NCBI RefSeq assembly: GCF_000429025.1
Contig: NZ_KE386837.1
Coordinates: 294,748-358,747, forward strand
DNA: 64,000 nt
Reading direction: 5' to 3'
Origin: Actinospineispora spinosispora DSM 44797
Lineage (GTDB): Bacteria; Actinomycetota; Actinomycetes; Mycobacteriales; Pseudonocardiaceae
In this document: piece after piece, positions 42,681-50,871 of the stretch
Layout of the letters: every line of letters begins with the position of its first letter
Position numbering within the stretch: the stretch's first letter is position 1
Position numbers and translations under genes: made by a program
The notes under the pieces: model-generated
Seen by the model: only the letters and a program-made list of their open reading frames with translations
Told to the model about the DNA's origin: nothing
The model's database searches: none

Positions 42681-43334
42681 ATGTCGTCATGGTGGAACAG
42701 TTCCCGAGCCGTCTACGGCACGGAGCTGCGAACCGGTGCGCTCTGTCTGGCAGACCACGGATGGCCGGTGGTACCGGGAACCTGGTGGCAGGACGGCGGC
42801 TGGCGAGGCACCGGCGGCGCGACCGGCGCCAAGGAGTCCACGCCGGCCCTGGCCGGTGGGATCGCCGCCGCGAGCGGCGACCTGTCGCAGGTGTCCGACT
42901 GGTGGTCCGGTCTGCCCTACTCGGTTCTGCTGGCCACCGGAACGGTGCTCGACGTGATCGAGATGCCGGCCTGGATGGGTGGCAGGGTGGCGCGGACACT
43001 GCGTTCGATCGGTGTGGTGGCCCCGCTGGCCGCGACCCCCGTCGGTCGCTGGTGGTTCCCGGTCAGCCCGGGTGGTCCGGCGCTGGCCGACCGGGTCGCC
43101 TCGGCCGGTGTGGTGTTGCACGGCGCGGGATCCTGGGTGATCGCGCCTCCGTCGGAATGTGCCGACGGCTTGGTCCACTGGCGGGTCAACCCGTCGGTCT
43201 GCGGCTGGCGGTTGCCCGAGCCCCAGCTGGTGCACAGCGCCGCCGCCGAAGCAGTTCGGTGGCGCGCGAACGAAGACGACGAAGGCCTGGTGACCCAGCG
43301 GCCGGCCGCCGTCGTTTCCGGAATGCGGTCCTGA
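42681..43334 (+). CDS. Stand-alone PrimPol-like (bifunctional DNA primase/polymerase N-terminal) protein
   Basis: 217 residues from ATG 42681 (GGAGG with 7-nt spacing). LCLADHGWPVVPGTWW and GSWVIAPPSECADGLVHWRV resemble the PF09250 prim-pol domain. The catalytic D/E-x-D is not clear and there is no helicase domain, so activity is doubtful. Similar short proteins occur singly in Pseudonocardiaceae chromosomes. No plasmid or phage genes are adjacent. A strong terminator follows. Confidence 0.7.
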   Translation: MSSWWNSSRAVYGTELRTGALCLADHGWPVVPGTWWQDGGWRGTGGATGAKESTPALAGGIAAASGDLSQVSDWWSGLPYSVLLATGTVLDVIEMPAWMGGRVARTLRSIGVVAPLAATPVGRWWFPVSPGGPALADRVASAGVVLHGAGSWVIAPPSECADGLVHWRVNPSVCGWRLPEPQLVHSAAAEAVRWRANEDDEGLVTQRPAAVVSGMRS

Positions 43335-43434
43335 TGCCCTCAGACGGGTTTCGTACGACCGCGCACGATCGCTAGGAGAATGTGCTCTGCCGCCGCGCTC
43401 TGCCCGGGGCGCGCCGGAGCAGCCCTAGCGTTTC

Positions 43435-43479
43435 GGCCGGGGTCAACGGTTCCGCCCAACCGTTGACCCCGGCCACTTT
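43435..43479 (+). terminator. Intrinsic terminator-like hairpin
   Basis: Perfect 17-bp arms (43435-43451 and 43458-43474) with a 6-nt loop, followed by ACTTTT. It ends the PrimPol-like transcript before the DUF445 gene. Confidence 0.85.
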
Positions 43480-43516
43480 TCGCTTAAACAGGTGCGAGTC
43501 CGGGCACTATGGGTCT

Positions 43517-44806
43517 GTGTCTCAAGTGGAGAGTGCCTCTCTGACGCCCGCCGGGCTGGACGCGCTGGACAGCGACGTCAAGCGCCGTGACCTGCGTCGG
43601 ATGAAGGCGGTGGCCACCGGGTTCCTGGTCGGGGCCACGGTGCTGTTCTTCGTCGCGCACTGGTGGCAGACCAGAGGCGGACCCGGCTGGGTCGGTTATG
43701 TGAAAGCCGCGGCGGAAGCGGGAATGGTCGGCGCGCTCGCCGACTGGTTCGCGGTGACCGCGTTGTTCCGCCGCCCGATGGGGCTGCCCATTCCACACAC
43801 CGCGATCATTCCGACGAAGAAGGACCAGATCGGCAACAGCCTCGGCGATTTCGTCGGCAGCAACTTCCTCGCCGAGGACGTGGTGCGCGACAAACTGCGC
43901 CGGACGCGGATCTCGCACCGGCTGGGTGTCTGGCTCGGCGACCGGTCGAACGCCGAGCGGGTGACCGCCGAGCTGGCCACCGCCGCCAGGGCGGCGGTGA
44001 CGGTGCTGCGCGACGAGGACGTGCAGGACGTGCTCGAACAGGTCGTCGTCCGCCAGCTGATGAAGCAGCCGTGGGGCCCACCGATGGGCCGGGTGCTGGA
44101 GGGCGTGCTGGTCGACGGCACGCATCACCGGATGGTCGACCTGGTGTGCGACCGCGCCTACGACTGGGTGCGGAGCAACCACGACCTGGTCATGCGGGTG
44201 GTATCGGACCACGCGCCGACCTGGTCGCCGAAGTTCGTGGACGCGATGATCGCGGACAAGGTGTTCAGCGAGGTGCTCGCGTTCGCCTGGGCGGTCAAGA
44301 TCGACCCGGAGCACCCGATGCGGCAGGCGGTGGACAAGTTCCTCGTCGAGTTCGCTCAGGACCTGCAGAGCGACCCGTCGACCATCGAGCGTGCCGAGCA
44401 GATCAAGAACCAGATCATCGAGCACCCGGACGTGCAGAAGTTCATCGGTAAGGCCTGGACCACGGTCAAGACGATGATCCTCGACGCGGTGGCCGACCCG
44501 TCCAGTGCGCTGCGGCAGCGGGTGGCCGACGGTCTGGTGCGCGTGGGGAACCGGCTTGCCACCGATGAGGAGTTCCGCGCCAAGACCGACGGATGGCTGG
44601 AGGAGGCCGCCGGTTACGTGGTCCGCCACTACCGGGGTGAGATCACCACGCTCATCACCGACACGGTGGCCCGCTGGGACGCCGACGAGACGTCCCGCAA
44701 GGTCGAGCTCCAGGTGGGCCGGGACCTGCAGTTCATCCGCATCAACGGCACCGTGGTGGGCGCACTGGCCGGCCTGCTGATCTACACGATCTCCCAGCTC
44801 ATCTAA
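43517..44806 (+). CDS. DUF445 membrane protein
   Basis: About 429 residues from GTG 43517. An N-terminal helix (AVATGFLVGATVLFFVAHWW), the segment GMVGALADWFAVTALFRRPMGLPIPHTAIIP that defines DUF445, a long helical body and a C-terminal helix (GTVVGALAGLLIYTISQLI) match the family. The function is unknown. Its stop is followed after 5 bp by a perfect 42-bp palindrome. Confidence 0.92.
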   Translation: MSQVESASLTPAGLDALDSDVKRRDLRRMKAVATGFLVGATVLFFVAHWWQTRGGPGWVGYVKAAAEAGMVGALADWFAVTALFRRPMGLPIPHTAIIPTKKDQIGNSLGDFVGSNFLAEDVVRDKLRRTRISHRLGVWLGDRSNAERVTAELATAARAAVTVLRDEDVQDVLEQVVVRQLMKQPWGPPMGRVLEGVLVDGTHHRMVDLVCDRAYDWVRSNHDLVMRVVSDHAPTWSPKFVDAMIADKVFSEVLAFAWAVKIDPEHPMRQAVDKFLVEFAQDLQSDPSTIERAEQIKNQIIEHPDVQKFIGKAWTTVKTMILDAVADPSSALRQRVADGLVRVGNRLATDEEFRAKTDGWLEEAAGYVVRHYRGEITTLITDTVARWDADETSRKVELQVGRDLQFIRINGTVVGALAGLLIYTISQLI

Positions 44807-44811
44807 CACCT

Positions 44812-44853
44812 CGTGAGTGGCGAGTGGTCCTATAGGACCACTCGCCACTCACG
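44812..44853. terminator. Perfect 42-bp GTGAGTG palindrome
   Basis: It runs from CGTGAGTG to CACTCACG with centre TCCTATAGGA, and no mismatch in 21-bp arms. It lies just after the DUF445 stop. Confidence 0.88.
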
Positions 44854-44855
44854 GG

Positions 44856-44917
44856 TTAGAGGGGCGCGCCCAGGGCCAAGCCGAGGCTCGCGGCGCCCAG
44901 TATCCGCAGGTCAGGAG
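44856..44917 (-). pseudogene. Remnant of a crcB 3' end
   Basis: Read on the minus strand, this 62-bp stretch encodes ILGAASLGLALGAPL and a TAA stop. It parallels the last codons of the intact crcB gene (GLGAAGLGLALGAAL and stop) 100 bp away. Each copy is followed by a GTGAGTG palindrome. It looks like a leftover of a duplication whose rest was deleted. Confidence 0.7.
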
Positions 44918-44961
44918 CCGTGAGTGGCGAGTGGTCTCAGGGGACCACTCGCCACTCACGG
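44918..44961. terminator. GTGAGTG palindrome at the crcB end
   Basis: Perfect 19-bp arms (44918-44936 and 44943-44961) without the CTATAG centre. The crcB stop TAG lies 2 bp beyond it. It is the second of two palindromes that bracket the crcB remnant. Confidence 0.85.
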
Positions 44962-44963
44962 GT

Positions 44964-45320
44964 CTAGAGGGCCGCGCCGAGGGCGAGGCCCAGGCCCGCG
45001 GCTCCCAGGCCCGCGGCCACCGAGCCCAGGGCGTTCAGGGTTGCGTAGAGGGGGCGGCGGGTGGTTGCCAGGGTGACCGTCTCGTAGCCGAACGTCGAGT
45101 ACGTGGTGAGCGCGCCGCAGAAGCCCGTGCCGATCAGCGCTGTCAGCTCCGGGGACGCCGACGAGCCCAGCACCGCACCGAGGATGAGCGAGCCCACCGT
45201 ATTGACGGTGAACGTGCCCCACGGGAAGCCGCTGTCGTGGCGGGACTGCACGAGACGGTCGGTCAGGTAGCGCGCGGGCGCACCGATCGCGCCGCCGATC
45301 AGCACCAACAACACGGTCAT
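44964..45320 (-). CDS. crcB: Fluoride channel subunit CrcB/FluC (second of a pair)
   Basis: 118 residues, four membrane helices. GAIGAPARYLTDR at the N-terminus, GTFTVNTVGSLILG and GFCGALTTYSTF are the Fluc signatures that line the fluoride pores. Its ATG overlaps the stop of the first crcB gene (ATGA). Paired Fluc genes often form antiparallel heterodimers. No fluoride riboswitch was seen upstream. Confidence 0.93.
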   Translation of the reverse strand: MTVLLVLIGGAIGAPARYLTDRLVQSRHDSGFPWGTFTVNTVGSLILGAVLGSSASPELTALIGTGFCGALTTYSTFGYETVTLATTRRPLYATLNALGSVAAGLGAAGLGLALGAAL

Positions 45321-45736
45321 CGGGCCACCCCGCCGATCGACCGGGTGGCCGCGAGGCCGACCCAGGTGGCCAGCAGCGCACCCGCCAACGTGCCGAACAG
45401 GTACACCAGCGCGGTACCGACCGCGTGCGCCGCGAGCAGGTGCTGGACGTCGACGGCATAGGTGGAGAACGTGGTGAACCCGCCGAGGATCCCGGTGACC
45501 AGGAACGGCCGGGCCAACGGATGCGCCTGACGCACCTCGGTGAGCGCCGCGATCAGTATGCCGATCAGCAACCCGCCGACCACGTTCGTCAGGAAGGTCG
45601 CCCAGGGAAACGTGCCAGGCTCCGCCGGCAGCGCGAGTGCCAGGCCGTAGCGGGCCAGCGCACCGAGCGCGCCACCGAGCGCGACCACGCCGAACGCCGG
45701 TCCCTGCCCGGTCAGCGGTCCAGAAGGTGCAGTCAC
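45317..45736 (-). CDS. crcB: Fluoride channel subunit CrcB/FluC (first of a pair)
   Basis: 139 residues. GGALGALARYGLA, ATFLTNVVGGLLIG and GILGGFTTFSTY are the family motifs. It is slightly longer at the N-terminus than the second copy and is coupled to it by ATGA. It exports fluoride passively through a membrane dimer. Confidence 0.93.
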   Translation of the reverse strand: MTAPSGPLTGQGPAFGVVALGGALGALARYGLALALPAEPGTFPWATFLTNVVGGLLIGILIAALTEVRQAHPLARPFLVTGILGGFTTFSTYAVDVQHLLAAHAVGTALVYLFGTLAGALLATWVGLAATRSIGGVAR

Positions 45737-45802
45737 GGGGACCGATCATTCCGGGTCGTTCCTGAGAGCGGGCACCGGCGTGGCGCAGGCCACGTAAGTT
45801 CT

Positions 45803-45819
45803 GCAAGCGCAGTGCTTGC
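45803..45819. promoter_or_regulatory. Dyad upstream of the XRE gene
   Basis: GCAAGC-GCAGT-GCTTGC, 6-bp arms, 64 bp before the XRE start. It could be an autoregulatory site of that HTH protein or belong to the crcB promoter on the other strand. Confidence 0.45.
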
Positions 45820-45882
45820 TCTAGCTAGCACGAGGGCGTACTGTCGGTATCTGTAAGGACAGGAACCAGGGAGGTGGACGAC

Positions 45883-46323
45883 ATGGGCAAGACCGAGCAG
45901 AACCCGGTCGAGCAGGTCGGCCACGCCGTGGGGCAGGCGGTCGAGGACATCGGCGCCTACATCCGGCAGCAGCGCGAGGGCGCGCAGGTTTCCCTGCGTC
46001 AGCTCGCCAAGGTCGCGGGGGTCAGCAACCCGTACCTGAGCCAGGTGGAACGAGGGCTACGTAAGCCCTCGGCGGAGATTCTGCAGCAGATCGCCAAGGG
46101 GCTGCGGATCTCGGCGGAGGCGTTGTACGTCCGGGCCGGAATTCTCGAGCAGCGCCCTGCCAGCGCGGTGTCCGACGCGATCTTCGCGGACACCGAGCTG
46201 ACCGAGCGACAGAAGCAGGTCCTGCTCGACGTCTACCAGTCATTCCAGCGGGAGAACGACCGAGTCCGCCCGGCCGACTGGGCAGATGCGACCGACGTCG
46301 ACAGGGCTGTCGAGAAGCAGTAG
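45883..46323 (+). CDS. XRE-family regulator upstream of the HbhA-like gene
   Basis: 146 residues from ATG 45883 (AGGGAGG with 8-nt spacing). The HTH is at about 25-80 (VSLRQLAKVAGVSNPYLSQVERGLRKPSAEIL). The same gene precedes hbhA in M. tuberculosis (Rv0474), and its orthologues are annotated as regulators of unknown signal. It probably controls itself and the next gene, 86 bp downstream. Confidence 0.92.
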   Translation: MGKTEQNPVEQVGHAVGQAVEDIGAYIRQQREGAQVSLRQLAKVAGVSNPYLSQVERGLRKPSAEILQQIAKGLRISAEALYVRAGILEQRPASAVSDAIFADTELTERQKQVLLDVYQSFQRENDRVRPADWADATDVDRAVEKQ

Positions 46324-46409
46324 CCAGTCCGTCCATCCGAATACACACGTGACGCGACACCCGACGGGTGGATCGCGAGTTCGACCAACCACCGAGAAGG
46401 GTGATCACC

Positions 46410-47129
46410 ATGGCAGTCTCACTTCCCACCTCCGCCGACGTCCGCAAGGTTCGGACCCAGGCCAACAAGGTCGTCAGCGCGCAGGTCGAGCTGGTTCGCA
46501 CGCCGCTGCTCGCCTGGCTCGGTGCCGGCGACCTCGCGGTCAACAAGGTCAACGACGCCGTCGCCGAGGCCCGCACCCGCGCCACCGAGCGCCGTGACGC
46601 CGCCAAGGCCCGCGCCGAGAAGCTGCAGGACCAGCTGAGCGACCTGCCGACCGAGCTGCGCGAGAAGCTGACCACCGAGGAGCTGCGCAAGCGCTACGAC
46701 GAGGTCACCGAGGAGGCCCGCAAGCGCTACAACGAGCTGGCCGACCGCGGCGAGGTCACCCTCGAGCGCATCCGCAAGCAGCCGCGCGTGGCGAAGGTCA
46801 TCGACGCCGTCGAGGACGCCAACAAGCGCGTCGAGAAGAGCGTCGAGAAGGCCGTCGACAACGTGCACGACACCGGCGAAGAGGTTCTCGGCCGGTTCAG
46901 CACCGAGACTCGTTCGGTCGGCGAGCGCGCCGCCCGCGCCACCAAGCGCATCGCCGGTGAGACCGCCGAGACCGTGACCAAGGTCAGCGCCGAGGTTGCC
47001 GAGGAGATCACCGAGGCCGGTGACGAGGCCGCGACCGCGACCCGCAGCGCGACCCGCAAGGCCGCCAACCGCACCGCGCCGCGCAAGCCGGTTGCGAAGG
47101 CCCGCACCACCAACGGCACCGCCAAGTAA
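46410..47129 (+). CDS. hbhA: Heparin-binding-hemagglutinin-like (HbhA) protein
   Basis: 239 residues. A conserved N-terminal segment (VRKVRTQANKVVSAQVELVRTPLLAWLGAGDLAV) is followed by a long charged coiled coil (about 60-160) and a Lys/Arg/Ala-rich tail, the HbhA layout. In mycobacteria the Lys-rich tail binds heparan sulfate, and the protein also associates with lipid inclusions. In an environmental actinobacterium a lipid or cell-envelope role is more likely. A strong terminator follows. Confidence 0.85.
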   Translation: MAVSLPTSADVRKVRTQANKVVSAQVELVRTPLLAWLGAGDLAVNKVNDAVAEARTRATERRDAAKARAEKLQDQLSDLPTELREKLTTEELRKRYDEVTEEARKRYNELADRGEVTLERIRKQPRVAKVIDAVEDANKRVEKSVEKAVDNVHDTGEEVLGRFSTETRSVGERAARATKRIAGETAETVTKVSAEVAEEITEAGDEAATATRSATRKAANRTAPRKPVAKARTTNGTAK

Positions 47130-47142
47130 GACCGCTCGACAG

Positions 47143-47176
47143 AAACGCCCCCGGAGCCCACGCTCCGGGGGCGTTT
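47143..47176 (+). terminator. Intrinsic terminator-like hairpin after hbhA
   Basis: Perfect 15-bp arms AAACGCCCCCGGAGC (47143-47157) and complement (47162-47176), loop CCAC, ending in TTT. Confidence 0.88.
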
Positions 47177-47208
47177 ACGCGCTCCCAGGTGGTCCGGTCT
47201 ACCGATCT

Positions 47209-47327
47209 CGTGAGTGGCAAGTGGTCCTATAGCGCCACTCGCCACTCACGACCAAAAAGCGGTCGAGAGTGGCGAGTGGCGCTACGCCTGCGGCGCCCCT
47301 TCGGGGTAGAACCACTTGCCACTCACG
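47209..47327. repeat. 119-bp composite palindrome, copy 4
   Basis: It runs from CGTGAGTG to CACTCACG. The first half has the CTATAG tip, the second the GC-rich insert (GCCTGCGGCGCCCCTTCGGGG). The linker is CGACCAAAAAGCGGTCG. It ends 18 bp before the DUF2516 GTG, so it lies in or at the leader of that gene. Confidence 0.85.
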
Positions 47328-47345
47328 AGGGGCTACTCTGGACCA

Positions 47346-47687
47346 GTGGAGCCGCTCTACAGACTTGACGAGTACATCCTCTGGATCTGTTGGATCCTGG
47401 GCATGCCGCTGGGTGCATGGGCGTTCATCCATGCCGTGACCTCGCGTCCGGATGCGTTCACCGCCGCCGACAAGCTCACCAAGCCGGCGTGGCTGGCGAT
47501 CACCGGTATCGGTCTGGTCGTCCTCATCATCACCGGCGATCCGCTGAATCCGCTGGGTCCGTTCACCGGTCAGCCGTTCTGGGGTGGCCCGATGACGCTG
47601 TTCTGGGTTGCCGGGCTGATCGCCGAGCTGGTGTACCTGGTGGACGTGCGACCGAGTCTCATCGAGGTCCAGGGCGGCCGTCGCTAG
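47346..47687 (+). CDS. DUF2516 small membrane protein
   Basis: 113 residues from GTG 47346. Three hydrophobic segments are present (ILWICWILGMPLGAWAFIHAV, WLAITGIGLVVLIIT, MTLFWVAGLIAELVYLV). It matches the Rv0476 family found next to hbhA. Function is unknown. Confidence 0.9.
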   Translation: MEPLYRLDEYILWICWILGMPLGAWAFIHAVTSRPDAFTAADKLTKPAWLAITGIGLVVLIITGDPLNPLGPFTGQPFWGGPMTLFWVAGLIAELVYLVDVRPSLIEVQGGRR

Positions 47688-47763
47688 TTCACCTTGAGCG
47701 AACCCGACTCAAGTTCATACGTACGTCTGGAATGACTGCAACGGTGTAAGTGTTGTAGCGGGC

Positions 47764-50085
47764 ATGACAGACACACTGAAGCTGCCGGTCCTGCCACTGA
47801 CCGATTCGGTCGTGTTGCCCGGCATGGTTGTCCCCATCCGTCTTGACCAGCCCGAGCCGCGCGCCGCCGTGGATGCTGCCCAGGCAGCCGAGGGCGAGCG
47901 CCGGGTCCTGTTGGTCCCCCGCCCGGACGGCCACTACGCCGCCGTCGGCACCGTCGCGGTCCTGGAGCAGGTCGGCCGGATGCCGACCGGCGAGCCCGCC
48001 GCGGTCGTCCGAGGTGAGCAGCGCGCCCGCATCGGCTCCGGAGTGACTGGACCGGGTGCCGCGCTCTGGGTCGAGGCCACCCCCATCACCGACGGCCAGG
48101 TCACCGGCCGCACCGAAGAGCTCGCCAAGGAGTACAAGGCGCTGGTCGTGTCGTTGCTGCAGCGGCGCAACGCATGGCAGGTCATCGACTCGGTGCAGTC
48201 GATCACCGACCCCGGTCAGCTCGCCGACACCGCCGGCTGGTCCAGCTGGCTGGACACCGAACGCAAGCTGCAACTGCTCAACGAGAGTGACCCGACGAAG
48301 CGGCTCGAGCTGCTGATCGGCTGGACGCGCGAGCACGTCGCCGAGCAGGAGGTCACCGAGAAGATCGCGGACGACGTCCGTGAAGGCATGGAGAAGACCC
48401 AGCGCGAGTTCCTGCTGCGCCAGCAGCTGGCCGCGATTCGCAAGGAACTGGGCGAGGACGAGCCGGAAGGCGCCGACGACTACCGCACGAGGGTCGAGAA
48501 CGCCGATCTGCCCGAGCACGTCCGCAAGGCCGCGCTGACCGAGGTCGGCAAGCTGGAGCGGGCCTCGGACCAGAGCCCGGAGTCGGGCTGGATCCGTACC
48601 TGGCTGGACACGGTGCTGGACATTCCGTGGAACGAACGCACTGAGGACACCGACGACCTGGTTGCCGCCCGGGCGATCCTGGACGCCGACCACGCTGGCC
48701 TCGACGACGTCAAGGAACGGCTCATCGAGTTCCTGGCCGTGCGGGCCCGGCGCAACCGGCGCGGACTGTCGACCGTAGGCGGTCGTGGATCGGGCGCGGT
48801 GTTGTCGCTGGTCGGGCCTCCCGGTGTCGGTAAGACGTCGCTGGGGGAGTCGGTCGCCCGTGCGCTCGGTCGTAAGTTCGTCCGGGTCGCGCTCGGCGGC
48901 GTGCGGGACGAGGCGGAGATCCGCGGTCACCGGCGCACCTACGTCGGTGCGTTGCCCGGCCGGATCGTGCGTGCCATCCGTGAGGCGGGCGCGATGAACC
49001 CGGTCGTGCTGCTCGACGAGATCGACAAGGTGGGCAGCGACTTCCGGGGTGACCCGACCGCCGCACTGCTGGAGGTGCTGGACCCGGCGCAGAACCACAC
49101 GTTCCGCGACCACTACCTCGAGGTCGACCTCGACCTGTCGGACGTGCTGTTCCTGGCGACCGCGAACGTCGCGGACACCATCCCCGGCCCGCTCGCGGAC
49201 CGCATGGAGATGGTGACCCTGGACGGCTACACCGAGGCGGAGAAGGTCGCCATCGCGCGTGACCACCTGCTGCCCCGGCAGATCGACAAGGCCGGTCTGG
49301 AGCCGTCCGACGTCGAGTTCAGCGAGGTCGCGCTCGGCATGATCGCCGCCGAGTACACCCGTGAGGCAGGCGTTCGTCAGCTGGAACGCGGGCTGGCGAA
49401 GGTGCTGCGCAAGGTCGCGGTGTCGCTCGACAAGGGCGCCGAGGCGCCGGTGTCGGTGGACGCCGATGCGCTGGTCACCTACCTGGGTCGGCCCCGGTTC
49501 ACCCCGGAGTCGGCGGAGCGCACCTCGGTGCCCGGTGTGGCAACGGGTCTCGCGGTCACCGGAGCCGGTGGTGACGTGCTGTTCATCGAGGCGACAGCGA
49601 TGGACGGCGAGGCGGGCCTGACCCTGACCGGTCAGCTGGGCGACGTCATGAAGGAGTCGGTCTCGATCGCGCTGAGCTACCTGCGGTCGAAGGGCCTGGC
49701 CGGGGAGCTGGCTTCGAAGAAGCTGCACGTCCACGTGCCGGCCGGCGCGGTCCCGAAGGACGGCCCCTCGGCCGGTGTCACGATGACCACGGCGCTCGCG
49801 TCGCTGGCCACCGGGCGACCGGTCAAGGCGAACGTCGGCATGACCGGTGAGGTCACGCTGCAGGGCCGGGTCCTGCCGATCGGTGGGGTGAAGCAGAAGC
49901 TGCTCGCCGCGCACCGGGCCGGGCTGACCGAGGTGATCATCCCGAAGCGCAACGAGCCGGACCTGGACGACCTGCCCGAGTCGGTTCGTTCCCAACTGAA
50001 GATCTACCCGGTGGCCGATGTGGCTGACGTCCTCGAACTGGCCCTGGAGCCGGTCGAGGCCACGCTCACCGCCCACGCCGCCTGA
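47764..50085 (+). CDS. lon: ATP-dependent Lon protease (endopeptidase La)
   Basis: 773 residues, typical LonA length. N-domain 1-210 (LPVLPLTDSVVLPGMVVP), AAA+ with Walker A GPPGVGKT at 351-358, and the protease domain with the S669 (DGPSAGV) and K710 (GGVKQK) dyad. It degrades misfolded and regulatory proteins. M. tuberculosis lacks lon while many actinobacteria keep it; here it lies inside an otherwise mycobacterium-like order. No HspR/HAIR repeat was recognised upstream. Confidence 0.96.
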   Translation: MTDTLKLPVLPLTDSVVLPGMVVPIRLDQPEPRAAVDAAQAAEGERRVLLVPRPDGHYAAVGTVAVLEQVGRMPTGEPAAVVRGEQRARIGSGVTGPGAALWVEATPITDGQVTGRTEELAKEYKALVVSLLQRRNAWQVIDSVQSITDPGQLADTAGWSSWLDTERKLQLLNESDPTKRLELLIGWTREHVAEQEVTEKIADDVREGMEKTQREFLLRQQLAAIRKELGEDEPEGADDYRTRVENADLPEHVRKAALTEVGKLERASDQSPESGWIRTWLDTVLDIPWNERTEDTDDLVAARAILDADHAGLDDVKERLIEFLAVRARRNRRGLSTVGGRGSGAVLSLVGPPGVGKTSLGESVARALGRKFVRVALGGVRDEAEIRGHRRTYVGALPGRIVRAIREAGAMNPVVLLDEIDKVGSDFRGDPTAALLEVLDPAQNHTFRDHYLEVDLDLSDVLFLATANVADTIPGPLADRMEMVTLDGYTEAEKVAIARDHLLPRQIDKAGLEPSDVEFSEVALGMIAAEYTREAGVRQLERGLAKVLRKVAVSLDKGAEAPVSVDADALVTYLGRPRFTPESAERTSVPGVATGLAVTGAGGDVLFIEATAMDGEAGLTLTGQLGDVMKESVSIALSYLRSKGLAGELASKKLHVHVPAGAVPKDGPSAGVTMTTALASLATGRPVKANVGMTGEVTLQGRVLPIGGVKQKLLAAHRAGLTEVIIPKRNEPDLDDLPESVRSQLKIYPVADVADVLELALEPVEATLTAHAA

Positions 50086-50091
50086 CCTGAC

Positions 50092-50135
50092 CCGTGAGTG
50101 CCGTGGCCGCCTATAGGCGGCCACGGCACTCACGG
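50092..50135. terminator. Perfect 44-bp GTGAGTG palindrome between convergent genes
   Basis: It runs from CCGTGAGTG to CACTCACGG with centre CGCCTATAGGCG and no mismatch in 22-bp arms. The TGA stop of the AhpD-like gene (50130-50132, minus strand) lies inside it, and lon ends 6 bp before it. Confidence 0.88.
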
Positions 50136-50750
50136 TGTTTCGGCCTGGAGCTCCTGGTAGTGGCGCTTCAGGTCTTCGTCCTTGTTGATCGGGTCGTGCG
50201 CCTCATCCGGCGGGGTCTTGTCGGCTATCGTCACCCGGTTCAGGACCCCGAACATCCGCACCAGGTGCGCGACCCGCAGGTCGTCGGTCTCGGTCGGGCG
50301 CTGGCCGGGGCTCAAGGTCAGCCGCATCGCGCGATCCACCCAGCGCACGTCGTCGTGCAGCCCGGCCTGCTGGGCCGCTTCGAGCATGTGCATCCGAATC
50401 TCGGCTGGGGGCAGGCCGCACAGCGTCTCGAGGCTTTCCGGGCAACGCTGGAACAGCTTGCCGTGCTCACGCAGGAACACCAGCTCGAACGCGTAGGTGT
50501 GCCCGTGGCTGCAGTACGCGCAGCCGTTCAACAGCGAGATCGTCACGCACAGTAGATGGGTGCGCAGCGGACCGAGCACGCGGAGCGTCCGCTGGTAGCG
50601 CGGCATGTTCCGGGCGAACCACCACAGCGCGCGCACCGGCCCGAGCTGGGAGACCATCGGCTTCATCAGGTTGGGCGGGAAGCCCCAGAGACGTGTACCC
50701 AACCTTTCCAGCGCGGTGACAGCTGCCTTGTCGAGCATGCTGGCGTGCAT
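50130..50750 (-). CDS. AhpD-like / carboxymuconolactone-decarboxylase-fold protein
   Basis: 206 residues. The redox motif C77-x2-C80-x3-H84 (GCAYCSHGH) is that of AhpD-type proteins. The flanks are longer than in AhpD (about 175). It could be a peroxide-related reductase or a thiol-dependent stress protein. No ahpC is nearby. It is transcribed alone. Confidence 0.85.
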   Translation of the reverse strand: MHASMLDKAAVTALERLGTRLWGFPPNLMKPMVSQLGPVRALWWFARNMPRYQRTLRVLGPLRTHLLCVTISLLNGCAYCSHGHTYAFELVFLREHGKLFQRCPESLETLCGLPPAEIRMHMLEAAQQAGLHDDVRWVDRAMRLTLSPGQRPTETDDLRVAHLVRMFGVLNRVTIADKTPPDEAHDPINKDEDLKRHYQELQAETP

Positions 50751-50871
50751 CAGTTTCCCCCGGCCCCCCGACCTTCGACTGAACTGCGGAATAACGTTGC
50801 GTAACTGCGCAACTATTGTGAGCTACAGAGCATAGCGTGCCCGTTGTGGTCGGCGTCACCAAACGCTGGAA

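Noticed and set aside
44851..44963. Small new gene between DUF445 and crcB
   Set aside because: The only sensible translation is a fragment matching the crcB C-terminus, so it is annotated as a remnant.
45737..45830. Fluoride riboswitch upstream of the crcB pair
   Set aside because: The minus-strand leader lacks the crcB-motif core sequence and the pseudoknot arrangement.
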